Notes: a model not told the origin generated them from the letters alone. DNA of 7,655 nt from Methylotenera sp. (GCA_030693535.1 JAUYAL010000004.1:1-7655); one strand, 5' to 3'. Shown: positions 1 to 6,933, counted from the first letter of the stretch. A program made the numbers and translations.

Positions 1-3
1 TCC

Positions 4-399
4 TTAAGCCACTACGCAGAGCACTTCACCACCGATACCGGCAGCTTGAGCTTTACGATCTGTCATTACACCCTTAGATGTAGACATAATTGTCACACCA
101 AGGCCATTCATTACTTTAGGAATCTCTTGAGACCCTTTATATACACGCAAACCTGGTTTGCTAATACGCTGAATACGCTCAATCACTGGGCGACCCGCAT
201 AATATTTCAAGCTAATAGTTAAAGTAGCTTTACTACCTTCAGTTTGCACTGCAAAATCTTCTACATAACCTTCTTCTTTAAGCACGCTTGCAATAGCAGT
301 CTTAACATTTGAAGACGGCATAGTAACAACCGATTTATTGACCATTTGCGCATTACGAATGCGCGTCAACATGTCGGCAATTGGATCACTCATACTCAT
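4..399 (-). CDS. rpsH: 30S ribosomal protein S8
   Basis: S8 binds helix 21 of 16S rRNA early in 30S assembly; in E. coli it also represses the spc operon by binding a mimic of that helix in the mRNA. The 131 residues (130 in E. coli) start [18 protein letters not shown] and end with the signature [26 protein letters not shown] (from residue 106). The upstream AGGAGG is the strongest SD in the window, 7 nt before the ATG at 399. A second ATG two codons in (393) would be 13 nt away and is less likely. The stop TAA is followed directly by GGA at the window edge, probably the start of the SD of the next gene (rplF by usual gene order, not seen). Confidence 0.99.
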   Translation of the reverse strand: MSMSDPIADMLTRIRNAQMVNKSVVTMPSSNVKTAIASVLKEEGYVEDFAVQTEGSKATLTISLKYYAGRPVIERIQRISKPGLRVYKGSQEIPKVMNGLGVTIMSTSKGVMTDRKAQAAGIGGEVLCVVA

Positions 400-413
400 A
401 GCTATTCCTCCTA

Positions 414-719
414 TTACCAGCTGGCTTTAGTGACGCCTGGCACTTGGCCACTCATCATTAAATCGCGCAATTTACTACGCCCAATACCGAATTTACTAAA
501 CACACCACGCGGGCGACCAGTTAAAGCACAACGATTACGAAGACGTACTGGGCTTGAGTTGCGTGGAAGCGCTTGAAATTTCATGCGCGCTTCAAAACGA
601 CTTTCTGCTGTAGCAGTAACATCATTCATTGCCGCTTCTAGTGCAGCACGTTTTACAGCGAATTTACTTACAGTTGAGCGACGTTTAATTTCGCGTTCTG
701 TCATACAGGTTTTAGCCAT
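414..719 (-). CDS. rpsN: 30S ribosomal protein S14, zinc-independent long form
   Basis: S14 binds late in the 30S head beside S3 and S10. The 101 residues equal the long form found in most proteobacteria. The paired CxxC zinc motif of the roughly 61-residue form is absent; the only cysteines are Cys5 and Cys64. The conserved core [34 protein letters not shown] is at 55-88. The start is 3 bp behind rplE, with the SD AGAGG inside the last rplE codons. It ends with tandem stops TAA TAG, and the second stop is part of TAGGAGG, the SD of rpsH. Confidence 0.99.
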   Translation of the reverse strand: MAKTCMTEREIKRRSTVSKFAVKRAALEAAMNDVTATAESRFEARMKFQALPRNSSPVRLRNRCALTGRPRGVFSKFGIGRSKLRDLMMSGQVPGVTKASW

Positions 720-722
720 AAC

Positions 723-1262
723 TTAACCTCTGAAAGGAAAACTAAACGCAGCAAGCAAAGCTTTTGCCTCTTCATCCGTTTTCGCAGTAGTTGTAATAGT
801 GATATTCATCCCGCGAATTGCATCGATTTTATCGTATTCAATTTCAGGGAAAATGATTTGCTCTTTAACACCCATGTTGTAATTACCACGACCGTCAAAT
901 GATTTAGCAGAAATACCGCGAAAGTCACGAATACGTGGAATAGCAACAGTCACCAAACGATCCAAGAACTCATACATCCGTTCACGGCGTAAAGTAACTT
1001 TACAACCAACAGGATAGTCATCGCGAATTTTAAATGCAGCCACTGATTTTTTAGCTTTAGTAATAATTGCTTTTTGACCTGCAATTTTTTCCATATCGCC
1101 AACAGCGTGTTCCATTACCTTTTTATCTGCAACCGCTTCGCCAACACCCATATTAAGAGTGATTTTATCAATACGAGGCACCTGCATTACTGAAGTGTAA
1201 CCAAATTGCTCAGTCATAGATTTAACTACTGAGTCTTTATAAAAATCTTTTAAGCGCGCCAT
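723..1262 (-). CDS. rplE: 50S ribosomal protein L5
   Basis: L5 binds 5S rRNA with L18 in the central protuberance and contacts the P-site tRNA. The length of 179 residues equals the family standard. The N-terminal signature [16 protein letters not shown] is at 28-43, [17 protein letters not shown] at 88-104, and the C-terminal [19 protein letters not shown] at 138-156. The ATG has AGGA 6 nt upstream, overlapping the rplX stop. The last codons (AGA GGT TAA) provide AGAGG as SD for rpsN, which starts 3 bp after the stop. Confidence 0.99.
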   Translation of the reverse strand: MARLKDFYKDSVVKSMTEQFGYTSVMQVPRIDKITLNMGVGEAVADKKVMEHAVGDMEKIAGQKAIITKAKKSVAAFKIRDDYPVGCKVTLRRERMYEFLDRLVTVAIPRIRDFRGISAKSFDGRGNYNMGVKEQIIFPEIEYDKIDAIRGMNITITTTAKTDEEAKALLAAFSFPFRG

Positions 1263-1270
1263 AATTCTTC

Positions 1271-1588
1271 CTATGCGTCCACTGCTTCGCCATTAGATTT
1301 GAATACGCGAATTTTGCGACCATCATCTAATGTCTTAAAGCCTACGCGATCACCTTTTTGTGTCGCACTGTTAAATAAAGCAACATTTGAAATGTCTAAT
1401 GGCATTTCTTTAGCAATGATGCCGCCAGCGATACCTTTCATAGGATTAGCTTTTGCATGCTTCTTAACTAGGTTAAGACCCTCTACAACAACATGTCCAG
1501 AATCAAGAATACCAATAACTGCACCTTGCTTACCTTTATCTTTACCGGTATTTAGGATGACCAAATCACCCTTACGAATTTTATTCAT
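1271..1588 (-). CDS. rplX: 50S ribosomal protein L24
   Basis: L24 is one of the two assembly-initiator proteins of the 50S subunit and later lies near the tunnel exit. The 105 residues (104 in E. coli) start with a KOW motif (about 3-30: [20 protein letters not shown] and on). [14 protein letters not shown] (33-46) and [17 protein letters not shown] (55-71) follow. The SD is TAGGAG, overlapping the rplN stop, about 5 nt before the ATG. The gap to rplE is 8 bp. The stop TAG starts TAGGAAG, the SD of rplE. In E. coli, S8 represses the spc operon by binding near the rplX-rplE junction; any such site here would have to lie mostly in coding sequence. Confidence 0.98.
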   Translation of the reverse strand: MNKIRKGDLVILNTGKDKGKQGAVIGILDSGHVVVEGLNLVKKHAKANPMKGIAGGIIAKEMPLDISNVALFNSATQKGDRVGFKTLDDGRKIRVFKSNGEAVDA

Positions 1589-1596
1589 GTGAGCTC

Positions 1597-1965
1597 CTAC
1601 AGTACTTCTGGTGCTAATGAAACGATTTTCATGAATTTTTCAGTACGCAATTCACGTGTTACTGGCCCAAATATACGGGTACCAATCGGTTCAAGTTTAT
1701 TGTTTAACAGAACTGCAGCATTGCTGTCGAACTTAACTAAAGAACCGTCTGGACGACGAACACCTTTAGCGGTACGCACAACAACTGCACTGTATACTTC
1801 GCCTTTTTTCACGCGACCACGTGGCGCAGCATCTTTGATGCTCACCTTAATGATGTCGCCGATACCGGCATAACGACGCTTAGAACCACCTAACACTTTT
1901 ATGCATTGCACAGAGCGCGCACCAGTGTTGTCGGCAACTTCTAGCCGAGATTGCATTTGAATCAT
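1597..1965 (-). CDS. rplN: 50S ribosomal protein L14
   Basis: L14 sits at the subunit interface, forms intersubunit bridges with 16S rRNA and is the contact of the silencing factor RsfS. The 122 residues (123 in E. coli) begin [17 protein letters not shown]. The signature spans 36-65 ([20 protein letters not shown] and on to VVVRT), and the end reads [28 protein letters not shown], matching the family. The start has GGAG 8 nt upstream. It is the first gene of the spc block, behind its own predicted promoter and a long structured leader. The stop TAG is fused with the rplX SD (TAGGAG). Confidence 0.99.
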   Translation of the reverse strand: MIQMQSRLEVADNTGARSVQCIKVLGGSKRRYAGIGDIIKVSIKDAAPRGRVKKGEVYSAVVVRTAKGVRRPDGSLVKFDSNAAVLLNNKLEPIGTRIFGPVTRELRTEKFMKIVSLAPEVL

Positions 1966-2010
1966 GAGATAAACTCCAACTTAATCCGTTAAAACCAACA
2001 CCAGCCATTT

Positions 2011-2037
2011 TTAACTATAAATAAAATTTACAGTTAA
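2011..2037 (-). promoter_or_regulatory. Second hairpin in the spc leader, upstream of rplN
   Basis: In the RNA sense, UUAACUGUAAA (2037-2027) pairs with UUUAUAGUUAA (2021-2011), giving 11 bp with one G-U pair and a 5-nt loop. It lies 45 bp before the rplN start. It is A/U-rich and has no following U-run, so it is not a terminator. It could be part of a larger leader fold; chance pairing in A/T-rich DNA cannot be ruled out. Confidence 0.4.
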
Positions 2038-2065
2038 CACGGCCGATAGACCCGGTCAGTATTGG

Positions 2066-2107
2066 GGTGAGAGCTTATGACCTATTTATGAAAATAGGTC
2101 GCTCACC
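2066..2107 (-). promoter_or_regulatory. 5'-terminal hairpin of the spc leader RNA
   Basis: GACCTATTT (2079-2087) and AAATAGGTC (2092-2100) form a perfect 9-bp stem with a 4-nt loop. Outside it, GGTGAG (2066-2071) pairs with CTCACC (2102-2107), leaving a 7-nt bulge on one side and 1 nt on the other; an alternative places GAGC against GCTC. In the transcript it would start only a few nucleotides after the predicted 5' end. A stem with an asymmetric internal loop is a common shape for ribosomal-protein binding, but no ligand can be assigned from sequence. Confidence 0.55.
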
Positions 2108-2120
2108 TGAATAGCCAAAC

Positions 2121-2149
2121 ATTATAACTTGTCATACCTAATTACGCAA
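2121..2149 (-). promoter_or_regulatory. Sigma70-type promoter for the spc block (rplN onward)
   Basis: On the minus strand, TTGCGT (2149-2144) and a perfect TATAAT (2126-2121) are separated by 17 bp. The predicted start is near 2113, leaving an untranslated leader of about 150 nt before the rplN ATG. The discriminator GTTTGG is not as GC-rich as that of the rplC promoter. E. coli has its spc promoter in the same rpsQ-rplN gap, which supports the call by position. Confidence 0.75.
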
Positions 2150-2173
2150 TTACTATTACTAATAATTGCGTAA
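2142..2173 (-). repeat. Perfect 11-bp inverted repeat after rpsQ, overlapping the spc promoter
   Basis: Arms TTACGCAATTA (2142-2152) and TAATTGCGTAA (2163-2173) are perfect and separated by 10 bp, with arm centres 21 bp apart. As RNA it would form an A/U-rich 11-bp stem just behind the rpsQ stop, but no U-run follows (AAUUAGG), so it is a poor intrinsic terminator and more likely a 3'-end barrier. As DNA, the two-turn spacing would suit a dimeric regulator, and the arm nearer rplN contains the -35 hexamer of the downstream promoter. Confidence 0.6.
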
Positions 2174-2183
2174 CATTTGAAAC

Positions 2184-2432
2184 TTAAGCTGTCTTTACAA
2201 CCCAAGCCTTAGTTTTAGACAACGGGCGACTTTCAACTATAGTCACCAAATCGCCTTCTTTACAGCTATTGGTTTCATCATGCGCGTGAAATTTTTTAGA
2301 TTGACGCACCACTTTACCAATTAAAGGATGTTTAACTTTACGCTCTACAAGAACCGTAACAGTTTTATCCATTTTATCACTTGTTACGCGGCCAGTTAAG
2401 CTACGCACTACTTTAGTCGTTTCAGTCATCAT
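2184..2432 (-). CDS. rpsQ: 30S ribosomal protein S17
   Basis: S17 is a primary 16S rRNA-binding protein of the 30S body with an OB-fold. The 82 residues (84 in E. coli) contain [27 protein letters not shown] (14-40), HAHDETN (49-55) and the signature [18 protein letters not shown] (60-77). The start is a doubled ATG. The first (2432) overlaps the rpmC stop but is only 4 nt from the AGG of GCAGG; the second (2429) is 7 nt away and gives 81 residues starting MTETTK, so it may be the main start. It is the last gene of the S10 block: a hairpin follows 11 bp after the stop and a new promoter precedes rplN. Confidence 0.98.
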   Translation of the reverse strand: MMTETTKVVRSLTGRVTSDKMDKTVTVLVERKVKHPLIGKVVRQSKKFHAHDETNSCKEGDLVTIVESRPLSKTKAWVVKTA

Positions 2433-2626
2433 TATGCCTGCTTCGCTTTCTCAGCCAAAACAAGCTTTACACGCGCTACATCTTTGCGTACTTTGCCTAG
2501 CTGATCTACTTTAGATAATTGTTGAGTAGCCACTTGCATACGAAGTGAAAATTGCGCACGACGCAATTCAATCAACTCCGTATTTAACTCTTCAACGCTT
2601 TTTGCTCTTAAATCGGTTGCTTTCAT
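2432..2626 (-). CDS. rpmC: 50S ribosomal protein L29
   Basis: L29 is a small helical protein beside L23 at the tunnel exit. The 64 residues (63 in E. coli) fit the two-helix fold: [31 protein letters not shown] makes the first helix, and [20 protein letters not shown] the last. The signature [10 protein letters not shown] is at about 45-54. The SD AGGGAG is supplied by the end of rplP, and the start codon follows 2 bp after the rplP stop. The stop TAA shares its final A with the ATG of rpsQ (TAATG), giving a one-base overlap. Confidence 0.98.
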   Translation of the reverse strand: MKATDLRAKSVEELNTELIELRRAQFSLRMQVATQQLSKVDQLGKVRKDVARVKLVLAEKAKQA

Positions 2627-2628
2627 TT

Positions 2629-3045
2629 CTAGCTCCCTATCTGACGTGTCATGAATGTCGTTTCAATTGGCAACTTAGCGGCTGCCAAACGGAATGCTTC
2701 ACGCGCAAGCTCTTCACTCACGCCGTCCATTTCATATAACATTTTACCTGGCTGAATTTGGGCAACATAGAACTCTGTGCTACCTTTACCATTACCCATA
2801 CGTACTTCAGCTGGTTTTTTAGAAATTGGTTGATCTGGGAATATACGAATCCACACACGACCACCACGTTTAATATGACGCGTCATCACGCGGCGAGCCG
2901 CTTCAATTTGACGTGCAGTTAAACGACCGCGACCAATGGCTTTTAATCCAAAATCACCAAAACTTACTTTATTACCCGTAGTTGCAATGCCTTTGTTACG
3001 GCCTTTTTGCATCTTACGATATTTTTGTCTAGACGGTTGTAGCAT
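2629..3045 (-). CDS. rplP: 50S ribosomal protein L16
   Basis: L16 is a late-assembling protein near the A-site tRNA elbow. The 138 residues (136 in E. coli) start with [19 protein letters not shown], almost identical to the family, which confirms a start inside rpsC. Key segments are [15 protein letters not shown] (38-52), [19 protein letters not shown] (60-78) and VRMGNGKG (81-88). Arg82 aligns with E. coli Arg81, hydroxylated by the oxygenase RoxA/YcfD where that enzyme is present. The SD GAGG lies 7 nt before the ATG within the last rpsC codons, and the genes overlap by 17 nt. The ending ATA GGG AGC TAG provides AGGGAG, the SD of rpmC, which starts 2 bp after the stop. Confidence 0.99.
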   Translation of the reverse strand: MLQPSRQKYRKMQKGRNKGIATTGNKVSFGDFGLKAIGRGRLTARQIEAARRVMTRHIKRGGRVWIRIFPDQPISKKPAEVRMGNGKGSTEFYVAQIQPGKMLYEMDGVSEELAREAFRLAAAKLPIETTFMTRQIGS

Positions 3046-3754
3046 CTTTAGCCCTCGGCTTTCTTACTTTTTTCTCTGGCTCAACAACTGGTGCTGCAGT
3101 AGCGCCAATAGGAGTCGGTGTATTACCCGCGAAAATTTCACCTTTAAAAACCCAAACTTTAATACCGATAATACCGTAGGTTGTTAAAGCCTCAGCAACA
3201 CCGTAATCAATGTCTGCACGCAATGTATGTAATGGCACTCTACCTTCACGGTACCATTCAGTACGCGCAATTTCGATACCATTCAAACGACCTGAACTCA
3301 TGATTTTAATTCCTTGAGCACCAAGACGCATTGCGTTTTGCATAGCACGCTTCATGGCACGACGGAACATCACACGTTTTTCAAGCTGTTGAGCAATCGA
3401 TTGTGCAATCAACGTTGCATCAATTTCAGGCTTACGCACCTCCTCAATATTAAGGTGAACAGGCACGCCCATTAAACCTTGTAAAGAAGCACGTAAAGAC
3501 TCAATGTCCTCACCTTTTTTACCGATAACCACACCAGGACGGGCGCTGTATATTGTGATTTTTGCGTTCTTTGCAGGACGCTCAATCAAAATACGGCTTA
3601 CCGCTGCACTGGCTAATTTTTTGTTTAAGAACTCACGTACTTTAATGTCACCTTGTAACATTGCAGGAAAGTTCTTACTGTTGGCATACCAACGTGAGGA
3701 CCAATTTTTTTGGACACTCAGACGGAAACCAATTGGATGAATTTTCTGACCCAT
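3029..3754 (-). CDS. rpsC: 30S ribosomal protein S3
   Basis: S3 forms the mRNA entry tunnel with S4 and S5. The 241 residues (233 in E. coli) start with [12 protein letters not shown]. The KH-type RNA-binding loop VIGKKGED is at 76-83. R131, R132 and K135 match in position the residues implicated in E. coli ribosomal mRNA helicase activity. The C-terminal S3 domain (about 110-210) includes [25 protein letters not shown] variable charged tail ([17 protein letters not shown]) ends the protein. AGGG lies 7 nt before the ATG. The 3' end runs 17 nt into rplP: the tail codons carry both the SD and the start codon of rplP before the TAG stop. An extended tail overlapping the next gene is more than the usual 1-4 nt coupling overlap. 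Confidence 0.99.
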   Translation of the reverse strand: MGQKIHPIGFRLSVQKNWSSRWYANSKNFPAMLQGDIKVREFLNKKLASAAVSRILIERPAKNAKITIYSARPGVVIGKKGEDIESLRASLQGLMGVPVHLNIEEVRKPEIDATLIAQSIAQQLEKRVMFRRAMKRAMQNAMRLGAQGIKIMSSGRLNGIEIARTEWYREGRVPLHTLRADIDYGVAEALTTYGIIGIKVWVFKGEIFAGNTPTPIGATAAPVVEPEKKVRKPRAKDATTV

Positions 3755-3764
3755 ATTTTATCCC

Positions 3765-4097
3765 TTAATTTCCGACTGTCACATGAATGTGACAGGTTGG
3801 TTTAGTAATACGACCCGCGCGACCTTTTGCACGAGGACGAATACGTTTAAGCACAATGCCTTTATCAACATAAATTGAAGTTACTTTCAATTCGTCAATA
3901 TCAGCGCCATTGTTATGTTCAGCGTTAGCAATTGCTGAATCAAGCACTTTCTTAATTATTTCAGCACCTTTTTTAGGTGTAAACATCAAGATGTTGAGTG
4001 CGTGATCTACTTTCTTACCACGAACAAGGTCAGCCACCAATCTAGCCTTTTGCGGAGAAAGATGAACGCCTTTTAATATTGCAGATACTTGCATCAT
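3765..4097 (-). CDS. rplV: 50S ribosomal protein L22
   Basis: L22 contacts all 23S rRNA domains, and its beta-hairpin forms the tunnel constriction with L4, where macrolide-resistance mutations arise. The frame encodes 110 residues (also 110 in E. coli). The helix region [18 protein letters not shown] is at 13-30, SAIANAEHN at 54-62, and the arginine-rich hairpin [13 protein letters not shown] at 85-97. I see no deletion in the hairpin. Two ATG codons lie side by side: the first (4097) is only 3 nt from the SD TAGGAG, the second (4094) is 6 nt away. The second, giving 109 residues, is probably the main start. The SD overlaps the rpsS stop. The stop TAA leads into AAGGG, the SD of rpsC. Confidence 0.98.
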   Translation of the reverse strand: MMQVSAILKGVHLSPQKARLVADLVRGKKVDHALNILMFTPKKGAEIIKKVLDSAIANAEHNNGADIDELKVTSIYVDKGIVLKRIRPRAKGRAGRITKPTCHIHVTVGN

Positions 4098-4103
4098 CAG
4101 CTC

Positions 4104-4379
4104 CTATTTCTTAGCTTTTTTGTCGGCTGCATGACCTTTGAATGTACGTGTTAACGCAAATTCACCGAGCTTGTGACCTACCATGTTTTCAGAAATCAAC
4201 ACTGGAATGTGTTGCTTACCATTATGAATAGCAATAGTAAGACCAATAAAATCTGGGAAAATTGTAGAACGACGTGACCAAGTCTTAATTGGTTTACGAT
4301 CGCGACTTGCAGCCGCAACTTCTACTTTTTTAGCCAAATGACCATCAATAAATGGACCTTTTTTAAGTGAACGTGCCAT
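4104..4379 (-). CDS. rpsS: 30S ribosomal protein S19
   Basis: S19 lies in the 30S head, pairs with S13 and contacts the A-site finger bridge. The 91 residues (92 in E. coli) begin with the invariant [15 protein letters not shown] and carry the signature [18 protein letters not shown] at 66-83, followed by a short lysine-rich tail. The start is fixed by the conserved N-terminus and by AAGG, 6 nt upstream, which comes from the last rplB codons. The gap to rplB is 3 bp. The stop codon TAG is also the first half of TAGGAG, the SD of rplV. Confidence 0.99.
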   Translation of the reverse strand: MARSLKKGPFIDGHLAKKVEVAAASRDRKPIKTWSRRSTIFPDFIGLTIAIHNGKQHIPVLISENMVGHKLGEFALTRTFKGHAADKKAKK

Positions 4380-4382
4380 AAA

Positions 4383-5216
4383 TTACCTTACGCCTCTCGG
4401 ACGACGACTAATACGCATATTATCTGTACGTTTACTACTACGTGTACGATAACCCTTAGTTTTAACACCCCATGGGCTCACTGGATTCATACCAGCTGCA
4501 GTACGGCCTTCACCACCACCGTGCGGGTGATCAACTGGGTTCATTACCACACCGCGAACGGTTGGGCGAACACCACGCCAGCGCATAGCACCAGCTTTAC
4601 CGATTGAACGCAGTGAATGCTCTTCATTACCTACTTCACCTAAAGTTGCCATACAATCAACATGCACGCGGCGAACTTCACCTGAACGTAAACGTAATTG
4701 AGCATAAGCACCTTCACGCGCCAACAATTGTACTGATGTACCTGCTGAACGGGCAATTTGTGCACCCTTACCTGGTTGCAATTCGATACAATGAATCGTA
4801 CTACCTACTGGAATGTTACGAAGCGGCATTGCGTTTCCTACTTTAATAGGCGCTTCAGAACCACTAATTAATTGCATACCAGCACTTACTCCACGTGGAG
4901 CAATAATGTAACGACGCTCACCATCAGCATAACAAAGCAAAGCAATGTGTGCTGTACGGTTTGGATCATATTCAATATGTTCAACTGTTGCTGGAATACC
5001 AATCTTATTACGACGGAAGTCAATTAAACGATAATGCTGCTTATGACCACCACCTTGGTGACGGGTTGTAATGCGACCATTATTATTACGGCCTGCATTT
5101 CTGCTTTGACTTTCCAACAGCGGTGCGTGTGGTTTACCTTTATAAAGGTCAGGTGTTACCACCTTAACTACACCACGACGACCCGGGGACGTTGGCTTGA
5201 CTTTAACTAATGCCAT
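4383..5216 (-). CDS. rplB: 50S ribosomal protein L2
   Basis: L2 is a primary 23S rRNA-binding protein at the subunit interface, needed for subunit association and for shaping the peptidyl-transferase centre. The length of 277 residues is close to the family norm (273 in E. coli). [16 protein letters not shown] lies at about 52-67. The hallmark [13 protein letters not shown] is at 226-238 and includes His230, the counterpart of the functionally important histidine near 229 in E. coli. The C-terminus is strongly basic. AGGAG lies about 7 nt before the ATG and begins in the rplW stop codon (TAAGGAG). An ATG 5 nt upstream opens only a four-codon frame and sits too close to the SD. The last codons (GTA AGG TAA) supply the SD of rpsS, which starts 3 bp after the stop. 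Confidence 0.99.
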   Translation of the reverse strand: MALVKVKPTSPGRRGVVKVVTPDLYKGKPHAPLLESQSRNAGRNNNGRITTRHQGGGHKQHYRLIDFRRNKIGIPATVEHIEYDPNRTAHIALLCYADGERRYIIAPRGVSAGMQLISGSEAPIKVGNAMPLRNIPVGSTIHCIELQPGKGAQIARSAGTSVQLLAREGAYAQLRLRSGEVRRVHVDCMATLGEVGNEEHSLRSIGKAGAMRWRGVRPTVRGVVMNPVDHPHGGGEGRTAAGMNPVSPWGVKTKGYRTRSSKRTDNMRISRRPRGVR

Positions 5217-5227
5217 CTCATCTCTCC

Positions 5228-5542
5228 TTATTCGGCCGCTGCGAAGTTAATTTCTTGACCTGGCTTCAAGCTTACATAAGCTTTTTTCCAGTCTTTACGC
5301 TTGCCCATACCTTTGCCAGCGCGCTTTGTTTTGCCTTCTACATTAATCGTAGCTACCTTTTCAACTTCAACCTTAAAAACCAACTCAACGGCAGCTTTGA
5401 TTTCAAGTTTAGTTGCATCAGTACGCACTTTAAAAGCAATTTGCTGATGCTTATCAGCAATATAAGTCGCTTTTTCAGTAATCTGTGGAGCTAAAATTAC
5501 TTGTAATAAACGATCTTGAGTTTTAGTAATAGCGCTCATCAT
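5228..5542 (-). CDS. rplW: 50S ribosomal protein L23
   Basis: L23 sits at the exit of the nascent-peptide tunnel and is the docking site for trigger factor and the signal recognition particle. The 104 residues include APQITEK, in which Glu23 aligns with E. coli Glu18, the trigger-factor contact. The basic rRNA-binding loop [21 protein letters not shown] follows (about 70-90). Two adjacent ATG codons are available. The first (5542) overlaps the rplD stop in an ATGA junction and is 8 nt from GAGGAG, an SD built from the two Glu codons near the end of rplD. The second (5539) is 11 nt away, so the first is preferred. The stop is TAA, immediately followed by GGAG, the SD of rplB. Confidence 0.98.
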   Translation of the reverse strand: MMSAITKTQDRLLQVILAPQITEKATYIADKHQQIAFKVRTDATKLEIKAAVELVFKVEVEKVATINVEGKTKRAGKGMGKRKDWKKAYVSLKPGQEINFAAAE

Positions 5543-6165
5543 GCTAGCATCTCCTCAAGTTTTTTCACGGCAGCAACTGTAGCTACCACGTTAGGGAAAC
5601 GCACTAGACTGACTGGGTCAGCAAATTGCGCTTCTACAACCATCACATTAATGAGGTTACGCGATGACAAATATAAATTTTCATCGAAGCTATCTGTCAA
5701 CACTAAAACACCGCCTTCATAACCTAAATTCTTGATTTTTTCAGCAAAAGCTTTAGTTTTAGGTGTTGCAACAACAAACTCTTCAACCACATTCAAACGG
5801 TCTTGACGTACCAACTCAGATAGAATCGTTTGCATACCTGCACGGTAAGCCTTACGGTTAATTTTATGACTGAAGTTCTCAAGCGGTGAACTTGGGAATG
5901 CTCGACCGCCTCCACGCCAGATTGGGCTAGACGTCATACCTGCACGTGCATTACCCGTCCCTTTTTGTGCGTATGGCTTATGCGTAGTATGCGCAACATT
6001 ACCACGACCCTTTTGTGCGCGTGTTGCTGTACGGGCATTAGCCATATAAGCTACAACCACTTGATGCACTAAGGCTTCGTTAAATTCGCGACCAAAAGTT
6101 TCCTCAGAAACAGTTACGCCTTTTTTAACAGCCTTGCCATTTTTATCTTGTAATTTTAATTCCAT
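5539..6165 (-). CDS. rplD: 50S ribosomal protein L4
   Basis: L4 binds 23S rRNA domain I early in 50S assembly and, with L22, lines the constriction of the peptide exit tunnel. In E. coli and relatives it also represses its own operon at transcription and translation. The 208 residues match the usual size (201 in E. coli). The tunnel loop spans about residues 45-95 and includes [14 protein letters not shown] (63-76) and [12 protein letters not shown] (79-90); the globular C-terminal half follows. The ATG shares its A with the rplC stop, and AGGGG in the last rplC codons is the SD, about 8 nt away. It ends in TGA, the only TGA stop in the window, which overlaps the rplW start as ATGA. Whether it regulates this operon depends on the unusual rplC leader. 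Confidence 0.99.
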   Translation of the reverse strand: MELKLQDKNGKAVKKGVTVSEETFGREFNEALVHQVVVAYMANARTATRAQKGRGNVAHTTHKPYAQKGTGNARAGMTSSPIWRGGGRAFPSSPLENFSHKINRKAYRAGMQTILSELVRQDRLNVVEEFVVATPKTKAFAEKIKNLGYEGGVLVLTDSFDENLYLSSRNLINVMVVEAQFADPVSLVRFPNVVATVAAVKKLEEMLA

Positions 6166-6824
6166 TATTTCATCCCCTTCTGAAGCTTAGCTTTAATAGC
6201 CGGACGAACAACAACATCGCCGCCTTTAGAACCAGGGATTGCACCTTTGATCAACAAAAGGTTACGCTCAACATCAACACGAACGATTTCTAGGTTTTGT
6301 GTAGTGACTTTAGTAGCACCTAAGTGACCAGGCATACGCTTACCAGGGAATACTCGACCTGGATCTTGCGCCATACCAATAGAACCAGGTACGTTATGTG
6401 ATTTAGAGTTACCGTGAGATGCACGGTTAGACTTAAAGTGATGGCGCTTAATGGCACCAGCAAAGCCTTTACCTAAAGAAATACCAGTCACGTCCACTAT
6501 TTGACCTGCTTGAAAAATATCAACAGTGATATTTGCACCTGCAGTGTAATTAGCTAAAACATCACCAGTTACTGGAAATTCATGTATACCAGCACCTGCA
6601 GCAGAACCTGTCTTGGCATAATGCCCAGTCAATGCACTGTTAATGCGGCTAGCACGACGTGTACCGTAAGCAACTTGAAGGCCAGTATAGCCATCGCTTG
6701 CGATCGTCTTGATCTGTGTCACACGGTTAGGTACAACTTCCAACACGGTTACTGGGACGCTTGCGCCATCCTCAGTAAACACGCGGGTCATACCCACCTT
6801 GCGACCAATAAGCCCTAAGCTCAT
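6165..6824 (-). CDS. rplC: 50S ribosomal protein L3
   Basis: L3 is one of the first proteins to bind 23S rRNA and sends a loop towards the peptidyl-transferase centre. The 219 residues (209 in E. coli) start with the conserved [13 protein letters not shown] and contain the central [24 protein letters not shown] region. Gln153 there aligns with E. coli Gln150, the residue methylated by PrmB; the two residues after SIG are MA instead of the E. coli QN. A short lysine-rich tail extends the C-terminus. AAGGA lies 7 nt before the ATG. It is the first gene behind the predicted promoter at 6891-6919. The stop TAA overlaps the rplD start by one base (TAATG), so L4 translation is probably coupled to L3. 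Confidence 0.99.
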   Translation of the reverse strand: MSLGLIGRKVGMTRVFTEDGASVPVTVLEVVPNRVTQIKTIASDGYTGLQVAYGTRRASRINSALTGHYAKTGSAAGAGIHEFPVTGDVLANYTAGANITVDIFQAGQIVDVTGISLGKGFAGAIKRHHFKSNRASHGNSKSHNVPGSIGMAQDPGRVFPGKRMPGHLGATKVTTQNLEIVRVDVERNLLLIKGAIPGSKGGDVVVRPAIKAKLQKGMK

Positions 6825-6848
6825 GATCGTATCCTTATTATTTAGTTA

Positions 6849-6876
6849 AAAAGTCGATTACAATTGACCGACTTCT
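6849..6876 (-). promoter_or_regulatory. Leader hairpin in the rplC 5' UTR
   Basis: In the predicted leader, AGAAGUCG (6876-6869) pairs with CGACUUUU (6856-6849), one pair being G-U, and an inner G-U and U-A pair extend the stem to about 10 bp around an 8-nt loop. A run of five U (6852-6848) begins within the 3' arm, resembling a weak pause or attenuator. In E. coli, L4 controls the S10 operon through its leader. The L4 gene is second in this transcript, so an equivalent, much shorter L4-responsive element is possible but unproven. Confidence 0.45.
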
Positions 6877-6890
6877 GTGAAAGAGCGCGG

Positions 6891-6919
6891 ATTATACCGA
6901 ACTCCAGATTTCTTTACAA
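6891..6919 (-). promoter_or_regulatory. Sigma70-type promoter for the rplC operon
   Basis: On the minus strand, TTGTAA (6919-6914) and a perfect TATAAT (6896-6891) are separated by exactly 17 bp. The predicted start is near 6884, giving a leader of about 60 nt before the rplC ATG. The bases after the -10 are CCGCGC (6890-6885), a GC-rich discriminator of the kind seen at promoters repressed by ppGpp/DksA during amino-acid starvation. The site lies between rpsJ and rplC, so it would drive rplC and the genes behind it. It is predicted from sequence only. Confidence 0.8.
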
Positions 6920-6933
6920 GTACTGCTTTACAA
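6912..6933 (-). repeat. Direct repeat TTGTAAAG spanning the rplC promoter -35
   Basis: The octamer TTGTAAAG occurs twice on the minus strand, at 6933-6926 and 6919-6912, 14 bp apart from start to start. The downstream copy includes the predicted -35 hexamer TTGTAA. A/T-rich DNA including the end of rpsJ lies upstream and could act as an UP element. The repeat could be an activator site, an alternative -35 or chance in A/T-rich sequence. Confidence 0.4.

Noticed and set aside
1263..1270. An E. coli-like S8 repressor site at the rplX-rplE junction.
   Set aside because: Only 8 bp separate the genes. I could not identify the S8 helix consensus by eye in the flanking coding sequence, so I make no call; a covariance-model search would be needed.
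5207..5221. A four-codon frame (ATG AGA TGG CAT TAG) just before and overlapping the rplB start.
   Set aside because: Its ATG is only about 2 nt from the SD, too close for initiation, and a four-codon frame can arise by chance.
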